Below, in pieces: positions 24,456-32,532 of a stretch of DNA of 64,000 bases (positions are counted from its first letter, which is position 1; the number at the start of each line of letters is the position of its first letter). The stretch spans positions 12,240 through 76,239 of the forward strand of contig CAZGMJ010000022.1 of NCBI GenBank assembly GCA_964526785.1. The letters run 5' to 3'. Source of the DNA: CAZGMJ01 sp964526785 (GTDB taxonomy: Bacteria > Planctomycetota > Phycisphaerae > Sedimentisphaerales > Anaerobacaceae). Both the position numbers and the translations under genes were made by a program. Below the pieces are notes generated by a model that worked only from the letters and a program-made list of their open reading frames with translations, had not been told where the DNA came from and made no database searches.

Positions 24456-26744
24456 ATGAAGGTCGCGCTGATGACGAAGATGGGGCTGCATTCGTTCATA
24501 TTACTGCTGGCAGTGGGCCTTTGCCAGTTCTGCCTTGCGCAGCAGACCGCCCCGTCGGAGGAGCCGGCTCAGGCAGCGACCGAAGAAGAACTGAATCCCC
24601 AGCTCAAGCTCACGAAAGACGCTTTGCTCAACAAGGGATCGAGCGAGCAGATGCGCATGAATGCGGTGGCGGTTCTCCTGGGCAGCGAGGACTCCCGGGC
24701 GAGGGGTATTGTGCTGGATGCTTTGAGCCAGGATACCAATCAGGCTGCCCGAGTTGCCATTTGCAGGGTATTGGCTCAGACGCGGACGGGGTCGGGTTCT
24801 GTGGAGAATGCCGAGCAGTTCATCGAACCGTTGCTGGAGATCGTCGCTCAGGAGCAGCAGGCGGTGGCAGCGCTGGCGGCGGAGGCGTTGCTGATATTCG
24901 AGTTTGAGCAGGTTTCGGGGCCGCTGGAAGCATTGGCTCTCGACGATTCAGCTCCGCTGGAGACGCGACTGAACGCGATACAAGCACTGGAATTGCATCC
25001 TGATATGCGGGTGGCAGTGAAGTTGCTTGAGTTGGTGGACAGCGGGGAGCCGGGCATCGCGGCTGCGGCTCGCAGGGGTCTCAACGTGCTTGGGGTGCCA
25101 GTGGGCAAGAGCGCGGCGGATCGCGAGCAGATCATTGCGAGATTGAGGGCGAACGGACAGGAGGCATATCTTCGCGAGCAGTTGATCCGTCAGCGGTCGG
25201 AGATTGCCAGCCGAAAAGTTGAATCCAACCTCTGGCAGGGCAGGTATCTTGCGGCGCAAGATCAATTATGCGATTCTATTGCCGAGGATGGAGCTAAGGG
25301 CAAGTTTCTCGCCAATCATCTGACGGCGGCTGAGCCGACGACCAGGCTCTGGGCTCTGGAGAAGCTTCGCCAGCTCCGACTATCCGGCAAGACGAGTCCG
25401 AAATTGACCGCCGAGGTGGGCAAGGCGCTGGTGGGCCTCGTTTCGGATCCCAACCGACTCGTCCGGCTCAAGACGGCTGAGGTGCTTTCGCTAATGGGGC
25501 AGGTGAATTCCGCCGAGCGTCTGTTGGCGCAACTGGAGGTCGAGGAGGACGAAGAAGTCCGGGTATCGCTGTTTTCAGCACTGGGAGGGGCATGTTATTA
25601 CGCATTCTTGGACAGTTCGCCGTTCGACATACCGGTTGAGGTCCGTATGAAAGCGCTGGAATGGGCGGCGAAATATGTCTTCGACGAGGATCCTGAGAAG
25701 GCCCAGCGGGGTGCGGCGGTGTTGGCGAGGCTTCTGGAACAGGATGGGCTGACGGATGAGCAGGTTGAGGGATACCTGAGTGTACTGTCCAACAGATACA
25801 CCGATCAGAAGGGGCGGGCCGACGGTTCCCTGCGGGCGGAGTTGGTCGGATCGATGGCTGCGCTGTGTGCACAGGGCGTACACAGCACTCAGGCGAGGCA
25901 GTTTTTCAAGCCTGTTTTTGATGATGCTCTGAGCGACGATGTGGATCGGGTGCGGGAAAAAGCGGTTGACGGCCTGATTTATATCAATAAAGAGGCCGCT
26001 CTGGACCGGTTGCGGGCGGATTTCACGGACGATGCCAGTGCCCGTATACGCAGGAGGCTGATTGAGCTGGCGGGCGAAGTCGGTGGCGGAAAGGATCTGC
26101 CGTGGCTCGAGCGAAAGTTGGGCGTCAACGGCGAGGGGGAAGCGGTATGGCAGGCGATGATGAAGATCTTTGCGGGGGCAGAGCCCGGCGTAGTGAAGGT
26201 GTGGGTAGAAAGGTTGGCCGGGGCTGACAGCCAAAGTCGCTTGTCGCAGGAGCAGAGGATCAACTTTCTCGAGACGGCTGAACGTCGGCTGACGAATGAC
26301 AACGGCGCCGGTGGTCTGGCGAGGACGAGGGCGCTTCTGGTTCCTCTGTATCTCGACGCGGGGCAATTTGAGAAGGCTGCGGTGTGTTTGACGCGATGGC
26401 AGGAGGCTGCAGGGGGCGAGACGAACGATTCGCAGCTTCGGGCGGCCCGACTGGAGACTTATCTGCGGTGGGGCAAACCCGAAGAAGTCGCGGCCTTGCT
26501 GGCGGGCGTGTTGCGGAAGGGGGACATCGATCCCAACGACGTGCTGTTGCAGCGGCTGGACGCGCATATGAGCAAACCACCGGATAAGGCAGATCCGAAC
26601 GACGTTTTAGTTGCGCTGACGAAAGTTGAGATCCCTGAAACCAGGCCGAAGTGGGAACAATGGCTAAAGTCCTGGGTGCTTCGTCTGGGGGGAGAAAAGG
26701 CGGCGGAGGAGCCCAAAGGCTCGGTCGAGCCTCAGAAGGGTTGA
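24456..26744 (+). CDS. Exported HEAT-repeat protein
   Basis: 762 aa from ATG 24456; ATG 24471, with AAGG upstream, is an alternative. A signal peptide covers about residues 8-29 (SFILLLAVGLCQFCLA). The rest is almost entirely paired helices typical of HEAT/PBS-lyase repeats, for example MRMNAVAVLLGSEDSRARGI, AARVAICRVLAQ and RLVRLKTAEVLSLMGQV, repeating about every 35-40 residues. HEAT solenoids bind proteins or nucleic acids; no catalytic motif is seen. The C-terminal third becomes TPR-like (LLVPLYLDAGQFEKAAVCL). Large periplasmic or surface repeat proteins of this kind are common in Planctomycetes. Partner unknown. Confidence 0.85.
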   Translation: MKVALMTKMGLHSFILLLAVGLCQFCLAQQTAPSEEPAQAATEEELNPQLKLTKDALLNKGSSEQMRMNAVAVLLGSEDSRARGIVLDALSQDTNQAARVAICRVLAQTRTGSGSVENAEQFIEPLLEIVAQEQQAVAALAAEALLIFEFEQVSGPLEALALDDSAPLETRLNAIQALELHPDMRVAVKLLELVDSGEPGIAAAARRGLNVLGVPVGKSAADREQIIARLRANGQEAYLREQLIRQRSEIASRKVESNLWQGRYLAAQDQLCDSIAEDGAKGKFLANHLTAAEPTTRLWALEKLRQLRLSGKTSPKLTAEVGKALVGLVSDPNRLVRLKTAEVLSLMGQVNSAERLLAQLEVEEDEEVRVSLFSALGGACYYAFLDSSPFDIPVEVRMKALEWAAKYVFDEDPEKAQRGAAVLARLLEQDGLTDEQVEGYLSVLSNRYTDQKGRADGSLRAELVGSMAALCAQGVHSTQARQFFKPVFDDALSDDVDRVREKAVDGLIYINKEAALDRLRADFTDDASARIRRRLIELAGEVGGGKDLPWLERKLGVNGEGEAVWQAMMKIFAGAEPGVVKVWVERLAGADSQSRLSQEQRINFLETAERRLTNDNGAGGLARTRALLVPLYLDAGQFEKAAVCLTRWQEAAGGETNDSQLRAARLETYLRWGKPEEVAALLAGVLRKGDIDPNDVLLQRLDAHMSKPPDKADPNDVLVALTKVEIPETRPKWEQWLKSWVLRLGGEKAAEEPKGSVEPQKG

Positions 26745-26837
26745 GGGGGTCGCGAGGCGACCTAGGATATCGCGGCGTGTGCGGCCGACGAGATTCCGGA
26801 TTTTTTCGGTACCGCCGACATTTTTTCGTTTTTCTGT

Positions 26838-26866
26838 TTGCACTTTCCATCGACTTTCGGTAAACT
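26838..26866 (+). promoter_or_regulatory. Candidate sigma70 promoter upstream of tRNA-Thr-tuf
   Basis: TTGCAC at 26838-26843, 17-base spacer, TAAACT at 26861-26866. It lies 152 bases before the tRNA. TTGACT at about 26982 is closer but lacks a good -10. Confidence 0.45.
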
Positions 26867-27017
26867 CCGTGATTTACATCCAGTAGCAGTTACGGAATTC
26901 CTGATTCCTGCGCTATTTTTGTACGATTTTGGGGCAGGAAAGAGGGATGGTGTTTGTATTTACGGGCTTTTGGGACAAGATTTGACTTGTCCTGATTGTC
27001 GGTTGATTTGCATCGAT

Positions 27018-27089
<72 letters not shown>

Positions 27090-27250
27090 AAATGGAAGCA
27101 GTTCAGGCTCGGATGGCACATTCATTTGGTGGTGAAAGTTGCCTTGTCGGCCATGAGTTGAATATAGACGTAGTAAGTACGTGAGTCTTGTAGACGGATT
27201 CGGACAGGAGCAAGCAGGAATTGACCCAGCGTATTGGAGGTTAAGATCAG

Positions 27251-28465
27251 ATGGCTAAGGCGGTATTTGAAAGGACTAAACCACACGTTAACATCGGCAC
27301 GATCGGTCACATCGACCACGGCAAGACGACTCTGACGGCCGCGATCACGATGCGACTGGCGAATGTCGCGGGTGCCGGGAATGTCAAGAAATTCGAGGAC
27401 ATTGACAACGCCCCCGAGGAACGGGAACGCGGCGTTACTATCAACACCGCCCACGTCGAGTACGAAACGGCGAATCGCCATTATGCGCACGTGGACTGCC
27501 CCGGTCACGCCGACTACATCAAGAACATGATCACCGGGGCCGCTCAGATGGACGGTGCGATTCTGGTGGTGGCGGCGGGCGACGGACCGATGCCTCAGAC
27601 TCGCGAGCACATTCTGCTTGCCCGTCAGGTAAACGTGCCGAGCATTGTGGTGTTCATGAACAAGGTGGACGAAGTGGACGATCCCGAACTGCTTGACCTT
27701 GTCGAACTGGAGATTCGGGACTTGCTGAACAAGTATGAGTTCCCGGGCGACGACATTCCGATCGTTCGCGGTTCCGCTCTGCAGGCGATGCAGTCGGAAG
27801 GCAAGGACGGCGAGGCATGCAAGGCTATCGATGAATTGATGGCGGCGGTTGACGAGTACTTCCCGCTTCCGGAGCGCGATGTGGACAAGCCGTTCCTGAT
27901 GCCTGTGGAGGACGTTTTCAGCATTAAGGGACGCGGCACCGTGGGTACCGGCCGAGTCGAGCGCGGCGTCATTCACGTCGGCGACGAAGTGGAAGTCGTC
28001 GGAGTGCACAAGGATATCCGCAAGACGGTTTGCACGGGCGTTGAGATGTTCAACAAGACGCTGAACGAGGGCCAGGCGGGCGATAACGTGGGGCTGCTCC
28101 TGCGAGGCGTTGAGAAGAAAGAGCTGGAGCGTGGACAGGTCGTCGCGGCTCCGGGCAGTATTACGCCTCACACCAAGTTCCATGCCGAGGTATATGTATT
28201 GACCAAGGAGGAAGGCGGACGGCACACGCCCTTCTTCGCGGGCTACAAGCCTCAGTTCTACTTCAGAACGACGGATATTACCGGTTCGGTACACGGATTG
28301 ATGAGCCGGGAAGGAAAAAGTGCCGAGATGTGCATGCCGGGCGACAACATTGCGATGGAAGTGGAAATCATTGCACCTATCGCTATGGAAGAAGGACTTC
28401 GGTTCGCCATTCGTGAAGGCGGACGAACGGTCGGCGCCGGTGTTGTGATCAAGATTCTGGAGTAG
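27251..28465 (+). CDS. tuf: Elongation factor Tu
   Basis: 404 aa. G1 P-loop GHIDHGKTT at 19-27, G3 DCPGHADY, G4 NKVD and G5 region, then beta-barrel domains with GRVERGVIHVGDEVEVVG. It delivers aminoacyl-tRNA to the ribosome as EF-Tu-GTP. Length is normal (about 395-405 aa), with a slightly extended C-terminal domain. It leads the tuf-rpmG-secE-nusG-rplKAJL block. No second tuf copy appears after fusA, unlike the common str operon order. Confidence 0.98.
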   Translation: MAKAVFERTKPHVNIGTIGHIDHGKTTLTAAITMRLANVAGAGNVKKFEDIDNAPEERERGVTINTAHVEYETANRHYAHVDCPGHADYIKNMITGAAQMDGAILVVAAGDGPMPQTREHILLARQVNVPSIVVFMNKVDEVDDPELLDLVELEIRDLLNKYEFPGDDIPIVRGSALQAMQSEGKDGEACKAIDELMAAVDEYFPLPERDVDKPFLMPVEDVFSIKGRGTVGTGRVERGVIHVGDEVEVVGVHKDIRKTVCTGVEMFNKTLNEGQAGDNVGLLLRGVEKKELERGQVVAAPGSITPHTKFHAEVYVLTKEEGGRHTPFFAGYKPQFYFRTTDITGSVHGLMSREGKSAEMCMPGDNIAMEVEIIAPIAMEEGLRFAIREGGRTVGAGVVIKILE

Positions 28466-28603
28466 CATTTTTGCAGGTCTGAGGGTCGCACGGCGATGTG
28501 TTTTGTGCGGCCAATGGATCCGGGAGCACGGTGTCCGATCGTTCGGCACTCAGTCGGAGTATCTCCGCCTGGAGTCGCTCGACGGCACGGGGAAAGCAGT
28601 CCT

Positions 28604-28774
28604 ATGGCAAAGAAGAAGAGCAAACGAGAAAACGTCTGGCTTGAGTGCACGGAATGCCGCCAGAGGAACTATCGCACGAATGTCAGCGTTGCAGAAGGTA
28701 CGCCGAAGCTCAATCTGAAGAAGTTCTGCAAGAACGAGCGGAAGCATACGATGCACAAGATACGACGCAAGTAG
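28604..28774 (+). CDS. rpmG: 50S ribosomal protein L33 with incomplete zinc ribbon
   Basis: 56 aa from ATG 28604 (MAKKKSKRENVWLECTEC). L33 stabilises the large subunit near the E site. C15-x-x-C18 is intact, but the second pair is C42-x-x-Glu45 (KKFCKNERKHT), where zinc-binding L33 usually has Cys-x-x-Cys. The short intergenic spacing to tRNA-Trp keeps it in the tuf-secE block. Start chosen by the conserved MAKK N-terminus, as the frame extends upstream with no similarity to L33. Confidence 0.95.
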   Translation: MAKKKSKRENVWLECTECRQRNYRTNVSVAEGTPKLNLKKFCKNERKHTMHKIRRK

Positions 28775-28811
28775 GACGCTGGTGCTGCTGAACGAACATG
28801 TTGAGGCGATT

Positions 28812-28885
28812 AGGCCAGTAGCTCAATTTGGCAGAGCGTCGGTCTCCAAAACCGAAGGTTGGGGGTTCGATTCCCTCCTGGCCTG
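28812..28885 (+). tRNA. tRNA-Trp (anticodon CCA)
   Basis: Acceptor AGGCCAG pairs with CTGGCCT, discriminator G73 as expected for Trp. Anticodon loop CTCCAAA reads CCA. T-arm GGGGGTTCGATTCCCTC is standard. The 3' CCA is not encoded. It lies between rpmG and secE. Confidence 0.96.
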
Positions 28886-28950
28886 TTAAGAACCGGAGAT
28901 GACAGCAAACCGGTTGGAAGAAGAGTATAAGTCAACGAGGAATGCCAGGT

Positions 28951-29355
28951 ATGGGTCTTAGCATTTACAAGAAGGGCCAGGGCAAGTACACGCGTTTGTG
29001 CAGTGCGTTCGCGGCGGCCATTTTTGTCGCAGTCGGATGCTATCGTCTGTATGTTCTGCTGGACGCCTCGACCCTGTGGGGTGTCAGCACGCGCGCGCAT
29101 CTTTGGATCTCAACGATGGTTCCTGCCGGGCTGGCAGTGGTCCTGGGGCTTGGGATCTTCTGGCTGGTCAACAAGTCTTCGGTGGCGGATTTCATGATCG
29201 CGGCCGAAGGGGAGATGAAGAAAGTGAGTTGGTCGAGCAAGCAGGAAATCGTTGTTTCGACGACCGTCGTGATTGTGGTTGTTGCTGTCATGGCCGTACT
29301 CCTCGGTGTCACGGACTGGAGTTTTCAGATACTCTTTGACTGGCTGTTGTCATAG
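28951..29355 (+). CDS. secE: Preprotein translocase subunit SecE, three-helix form
   Basis: 134 aa from ATG 28951 (GAGG ten bases upstream); ATG 28942 is too close to the same site. Two hydrophobic helices (AAAIFVAVGCYRLYVLL and VPAGLAVVLGLGIFWLV) precede the conserved amphipathic segment EMKKVSWSSKQEIV and the final transmembrane helix, so it resembles the long E. coli-type SecE rather than the one-helix form. SecE clamps SecY in the protein-export channel. The conserved secE-nusG pairing holds. Confidence 0.93.
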   Translation: MGLSIYKKGQGKYTRLCSAFAAAIFVAVGCYRLYVLLDASTLWGVSTRAHLWISTMVPAGLAVVLGLGIFWLVNKSSVADFMIAAEGEMKKVSWSSKQEIVVSTTVVIVVVAVMAVLLGVTDWSFQILFDWLLS

Positions 29356-29390
29356 AACAGGAGTCTGTTGCAGAATTGCGGGCTGTTATT

Positions 29391-29933
29391 ATGCAGTGGT
29401 ACGTATTACGAGTTGCAGCGAACAAAGAGATGCAGGTCAAAGAGGCCCTTACGCGGAAGGTCGAGGGTGAGGGTCTGCATGACATCGTCGGGCGTATCGA
29501 AGTGCCTGTCGAGCAGATCAAGCGGATTCGCGGCAACAAGCAGACGGTACACAAGCGAAAGCTCTATCCGGGCTATGTGTTTATGGAGATGGAGCCGACC
29601 GAGGACGGGCGTGTTCCCGAGGGTGCCTGGTTCATGATCAAGGGGACCACGGGGGTCGGTGATTTCATCGGCACCGAGGGCGTGCCGACGCCGATGCGTG
29701 ATACGGATGTCGCAAAGATGCTTCTCGAGGCGGAGAAGCCCGAAGAGGCGCCGAGTATCAAGGTTGAGTTCAAGAAGGGCGACCAAATCAAGATTCGCGA
29801 AGGGGCCTTCGAGAATTTCGAGGGTGTTGTGGACTCGATAGATACCGAGCGCGGGATCGTCAAAGTGATCGTCACGATTTTCGGCAGGAGTACTCCGCTG
29901 GATATCGAGTATTGGCAGATAGAGAAATTGTAG
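29391..29933 (+). CDS. nusG: Transcription antitermination protein NusG
   Basis: 180 aa, start at ATG 29391 (MQWYVLRVAANKE); the frame extends five codons upstream to a TTG. The N-terminal NGN domain ends near 110, and the KOW motif is in FKKGDQIKIREGAFENFEG. KRKLYPGYVFMEM is the conserved NGN strand. NusG binds RNA polymerase to reduce pausing and couples it to Rho and the ribosome. No clear Shine-Dalgarno site is visible. Confidence 0.96.
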   Translation: MQWYVLRVAANKEMQVKEALTRKVEGEGLHDIVGRIEVPVEQIKRIRGNKQTVHKRKLYPGYVFMEMEPTEDGRVPEGAWFMIKGTTGVGDFIGTEGVPTPMRDTDVAKMLLEAEKPEEAPSIKVEFKKGDQIKIREGAFENFEGVVDSIDTERGIVKVIVTIFGRSTPLDIEYWQIEKL

Positions 29934-30011
29934 GGGTGGCAAGCGTTCGACGCCGTATCCGGGTCGGTCGTGATATCGGGCCGGTGACGGCTCTTAGAGA
30001 AGGTTAGAAAC

Positions 30012-30434
30012 ATGGCGAAAGAAGTTGCAGTACAGATCAAGCTCCAGGCGCCCGGCGGGCAGGCGACTCCGGCACCGCCGATCGGTCCGGCTCTGGGCCA
30101 GCACGGTGTGAACATCGGTCAGTTTGTCTCGCAGTTCAACGAGCGGACGAAAGAACTGAACGGTACGACGGTGCCGGTCGTTATAACGGTTTTCAAGGAC
30201 AAGAGTTTCGAGTTCCAGGTCAAGAGTCCGCCGGCGGCGGTCCTGATCAAGGAGGCGGCGGAGATAGCCAAGGGCAGCGGCGTTCCCAACAAGGAGAAGG
30301 TGGGCAAGATCAGTCGGGAGCAGGTCAGGAAGATCGCTGAGACGAAGTTCAAGGACTTGAACGCATACAATCTGGACAGGGCTGAGAGGATTATCGAAGG
30401 AACGGCCCGAAGCATGGGCGTAGAGGTCGAATAG
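30012..30434 (+). CDS. rplK: 50S ribosomal protein L11
   Basis: 140 aa. VQIKLQAPGGQATPAPPIGP and LGQHGVNIGQFVSQFN are the N-terminal GTPase-centre domain, and DLNAYNLDRAERIIEGTARS the rRNA-binding C-terminal domain. L11 with 23S rRNA forms the site where EF-G and EF-Tu act. AGAAGG about 9 bases before the ATG supports the start. Conserved rplK-rplA order. Confidence 0.98.
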   Translation: MAKEVAVQIKLQAPGGQATPAPPIGPALGQHGVNIGQFVSQFNERTKELNGTTVPVVITVFKDKSFEFQVKSPPAAVLIKEAAEIAKGSGVPNKEKVGKISREQVRKIAETKFKDLNAYNLDRAERIIEGTARSMGVEVE

Positions 30435-30490
30435 ACTGAGGTCTGCGGACTGAAACGAAATACAGGTAACTGGCTGTGAGAATTTGACAA

Positions 30491-31168
30491 ATGAGAGTCA
30501 AGAGCAAGAGATATCGAAAAGAAGCCGACGGGCTGAGCAAAGAGCCGCTGGGTTTGTCCGCGGCCATCGAGAAGATCAAGTCGTTCAATTCGGTCAAGTT
30601 CGATCAGACCGTGGAATGCGTTTTGAAGCTGGGCATCGATCCGAAGCAGGCGGACCAGTTGATTCGCGGCTCCATATCGCTGCCTCACGGGACGGGCAAA
30701 CAGAACCGGGTTGTTGCGTTCTGCGACGATGCTGACGTCGAGGCGGCCAAGAAGGCCGGGGCGATCGAAGCCGGCAGTGATGAGCTTGTGGCGAAGGTAA
30801 CCGACGGATGGACGGACTTCGACGTGGCGGTCGCTTCGCCCAAAGTGATGGGGAAGGTCGGCAAACTGGGCCGGGTTCTGGGGCCGCAGGGCAAGATGCC
30901 TTCGCCGAAGAACGGAACGATTACGGAAGACATACCGAAGGCCGTTGCGGAGTTTGCGGCGGGAAAGATCGAATATCGCAACGATTCGGGCGGCAACGTG
31001 CACGTTGTGGTGGGCAAGCAGAGCTTCGACAAGAAGAAGCTCGCTGAGAACATCCAGGCACTGGTCGCGCACATGAAGAAGATCCGGCCTGTGACTACCA
31101 AGGGGACGTATATCAAGGGCGTTTTCCTGACGGCAACAATGAGTCCGAGCGTGCCGGTGAGCGTTTGA
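30491..31168 (+). CDS. rplA: 50S ribosomal protein L1
   Basis: 225 aa. SVKFDQTVECVLKLGIDPK and GSISLPHGTGK open domain I. LGRVLGPQGKMPSPKNGT is the L1 signature. L1 forms the mobile L1 stalk that moves deacylated tRNA out of the E site and can repress its own operon by binding mRNA. Standard length. A leader with two hairpins precedes the next gene, rplJ. Confidence 0.98.
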   Translation: MRVKSKRYRKEADGLSKEPLGLSAAIEKIKSFNSVKFDQTVECVLKLGIDPKQADQLIRGSISLPHGTGKQNRVVAFCDDADVEAAKKAGAIEAGSDELVAKVTDGWTDFDVAVASPKVMGKVGKLGRVLGPQGKMPSPKNGTITEDIPKAVAEFAAGKIEYRNDSGGNVHVVVGKQSFDKKKLAENIQALVAHMKKIRPVTTKGTYIKGVFLTATMSPSVPVSV

Positions 31169-31208
31169 GCAATGTATTTGGGGCTCGCGCATGGGGTTGT
31201 TGACAGAG

Positions 31209-31237
31209 CCCGAATGTTCGGGGGCGACGCGGTCGCC
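31209..31237 (+). promoter_or_regulatory. Two adjacent hairpins in the rplJ leader
   Basis: CCCGAA-TG-TTCGGG (31209-31222) and GGCGAC-GCG-GTCGCC (31223-31237) stand back to back 82 bases before rplJ. The two-base loop of the first implies a shorter real stem with a larger loop. In other bacteria an L10-L12 complex represses its own mRNA through a leader structure, so this is a candidate site by position. Confidence 0.4.
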
Positions 31238-31319
31238 GAGGAGCAAGATCGTAATAATACGTATGCGGATTAGAATACGAATCGGCAGCGCCGGGCGGCG
31301 CTCCACAGGCAGGTGAGAT

Positions 31320-31853
31320 ATGAGCAAGTACGTAAAAGGGCTATTACAAGCCGAGATGGAACAGCGAATCGCCGACGAAGACATCAGGAATTTCCTGATC
31401 GTCAACACCAAGGGTATCGCCGGCGTTGATAATAACGTGATGCGCGGTGAAATGCTCGAGAAAGGCATTCGCCTGCTGGTTACGCGCAATTCGCTTTTCA
31501 AGAAGGCATTGCGAAGCCAGAGCATGGAAGGGGCGGTTGATCTGTTCGAGGGGCCCTGCACCGTCGCCTATGGCGGGGACAGTATCGTAGATGTTGCCAA
31601 GGAGATCGTCGAGTGGGGCAAGAAGCTGCCGCAACTTGAGATCAAGGGGGCTTTTCTCGACGGGGCGGCGATGGATGCCAAGGCGGCTACGGACATTGCC
31701 AAGATGCCCACCAAGAGCGAACTGCTGGGCGAGATTGTGACGTTGATTCAGTCGCCTGCTTCGGCGCTGGCCTCGGCAATCGCCGCACCGGGCAGTAATC
31801 TTGCCGGTTGCATTGAAACCATCGCGAATGAGGAAGACAAACAGGCGGCGTAG
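31320..31853 (+). CDS. rplJ: 50S ribosomal protein L10
   Basis: 177 aa. GEMLEKGIRLLVTRNSLFKK is the RNA-binding N-terminal segment, and the C-terminal helix (SALASAIAAPGSNLAGCIET) binds L7/L12 dimers to form the stalk. AGGTGAG lies just upstream of the ATG. A 151-base leader separates it from rplA. Length is normal for the family (about 165-180 aa). Confidence 0.96.
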   Translation: MSKYVKGLLQAEMEQRIADEDIRNFLIVNTKGIAGVDNNVMRGEMLEKGIRLLVTRNSLFKKALRSQSMEGAVDLFEGPCTVAYGGDSIVDVAKEIVEWGKKLPQLEIKGAFLDGAAMDAKAATDIAKMPTKSELLGEIVTLIQSPASALASAIAAPGSNLAGCIETIANEEDKQAA

Positions 31854-31989
31854 ACGGACCGCCCGGTCGATGTTGCGCAGCCTTTGTGCTTAGAAGTTAT
31901 GAACTGCTGAGTTGCTGCCCCTTTACGGGTTAAACGGGACGGTGTAGTCCCGGCTACGACTCGGCGTCGAACGACAGGAGTTTTCGGAA

Positions 31990-32427
31990 ATGGCAGAAGA
32001 AGCAAAAGAAGCAGCCAAGACGGAAGAAGCCACGCAGGAGTGGAGCAAGGACATTAAGGAACTTGGCGATAAGATCGTGCAACTGACGCTGATGCAGGCC
32101 AAGGAGTTGGGCGATTATCTCAAGACGGAACATGGAATCGAACCCGCAGCCGGCGGAGCCGTAATGGTAGCTGGGGCGCCGGCAGCCGGTGGAGGCGGCG
32201 AGCAGGAAGAGGAGAAGACCAGTTTCGACGTTGTTCTGAAAGAATTCGGCGATAAGAAGATTCAGGTTATCAAAGAGGTGCGTGCGTTGACGGGTCTGGG
32301 TCTCAAGGAGGCCAAGGATCTGGTTGACAATCTGCCCAAGCCTGTGAAGGAAGGTGTGAGCAAGGAAGATGCCGAGGCGGTTCGCAAGCAGCTTGAAGAA
32401 GCCGGCGCGGTTGTTGAAATCTCCTAA
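31990..32427 (+). CDS. rplL: 50S ribosomal protein L7/L12
   Basis: 145 aa. The N-terminal dimerisation helix follows a charged start of about 20 residues, longer than usual. A Gly/Ala hinge (AAGGAVMVAGAPAAGG) leads to the C-terminal domain FDVVLKEFGDKKIQVIKEVR and GLKEAKDLVDNLPKPVKEGV. It forms the stalk that recruits GTPase factors. At 145 aa it is about 20 longer than common L12, mainly from the N-terminal tail. GGAG lies ten bases before the start. Confidence 0.96.
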   Translation: MAEEAKEAAKTEEATQEWSKDIKELGDKIVQLTLMQAKELGDYLKTEHGIEPAAGGAVMVAGAPAAGGGGEQEEEKTSFDVVLKEFGDKKIQVIKEVRALTGLGLKEAKDLVDNLPKPVKEGVSKEDAEAVRKQLEEAGAVVEIS

Positions 32428-32532
32428 GATCGCACGAAGAAGCAGAAATTCCATATTGACGATAGCTGATCGACCGACCGACGGACGAGGGGGTCCGAGT
32501 GTCGGCGTTCGGCTATTGAAAGGGAGTACCTA

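Noticed and set aside
27122..28549. Minus-strand 475-residue frame opposite tuf
   Set aside because: It is the antisense of the conserved tuf gene; such frames arise from codon bias.
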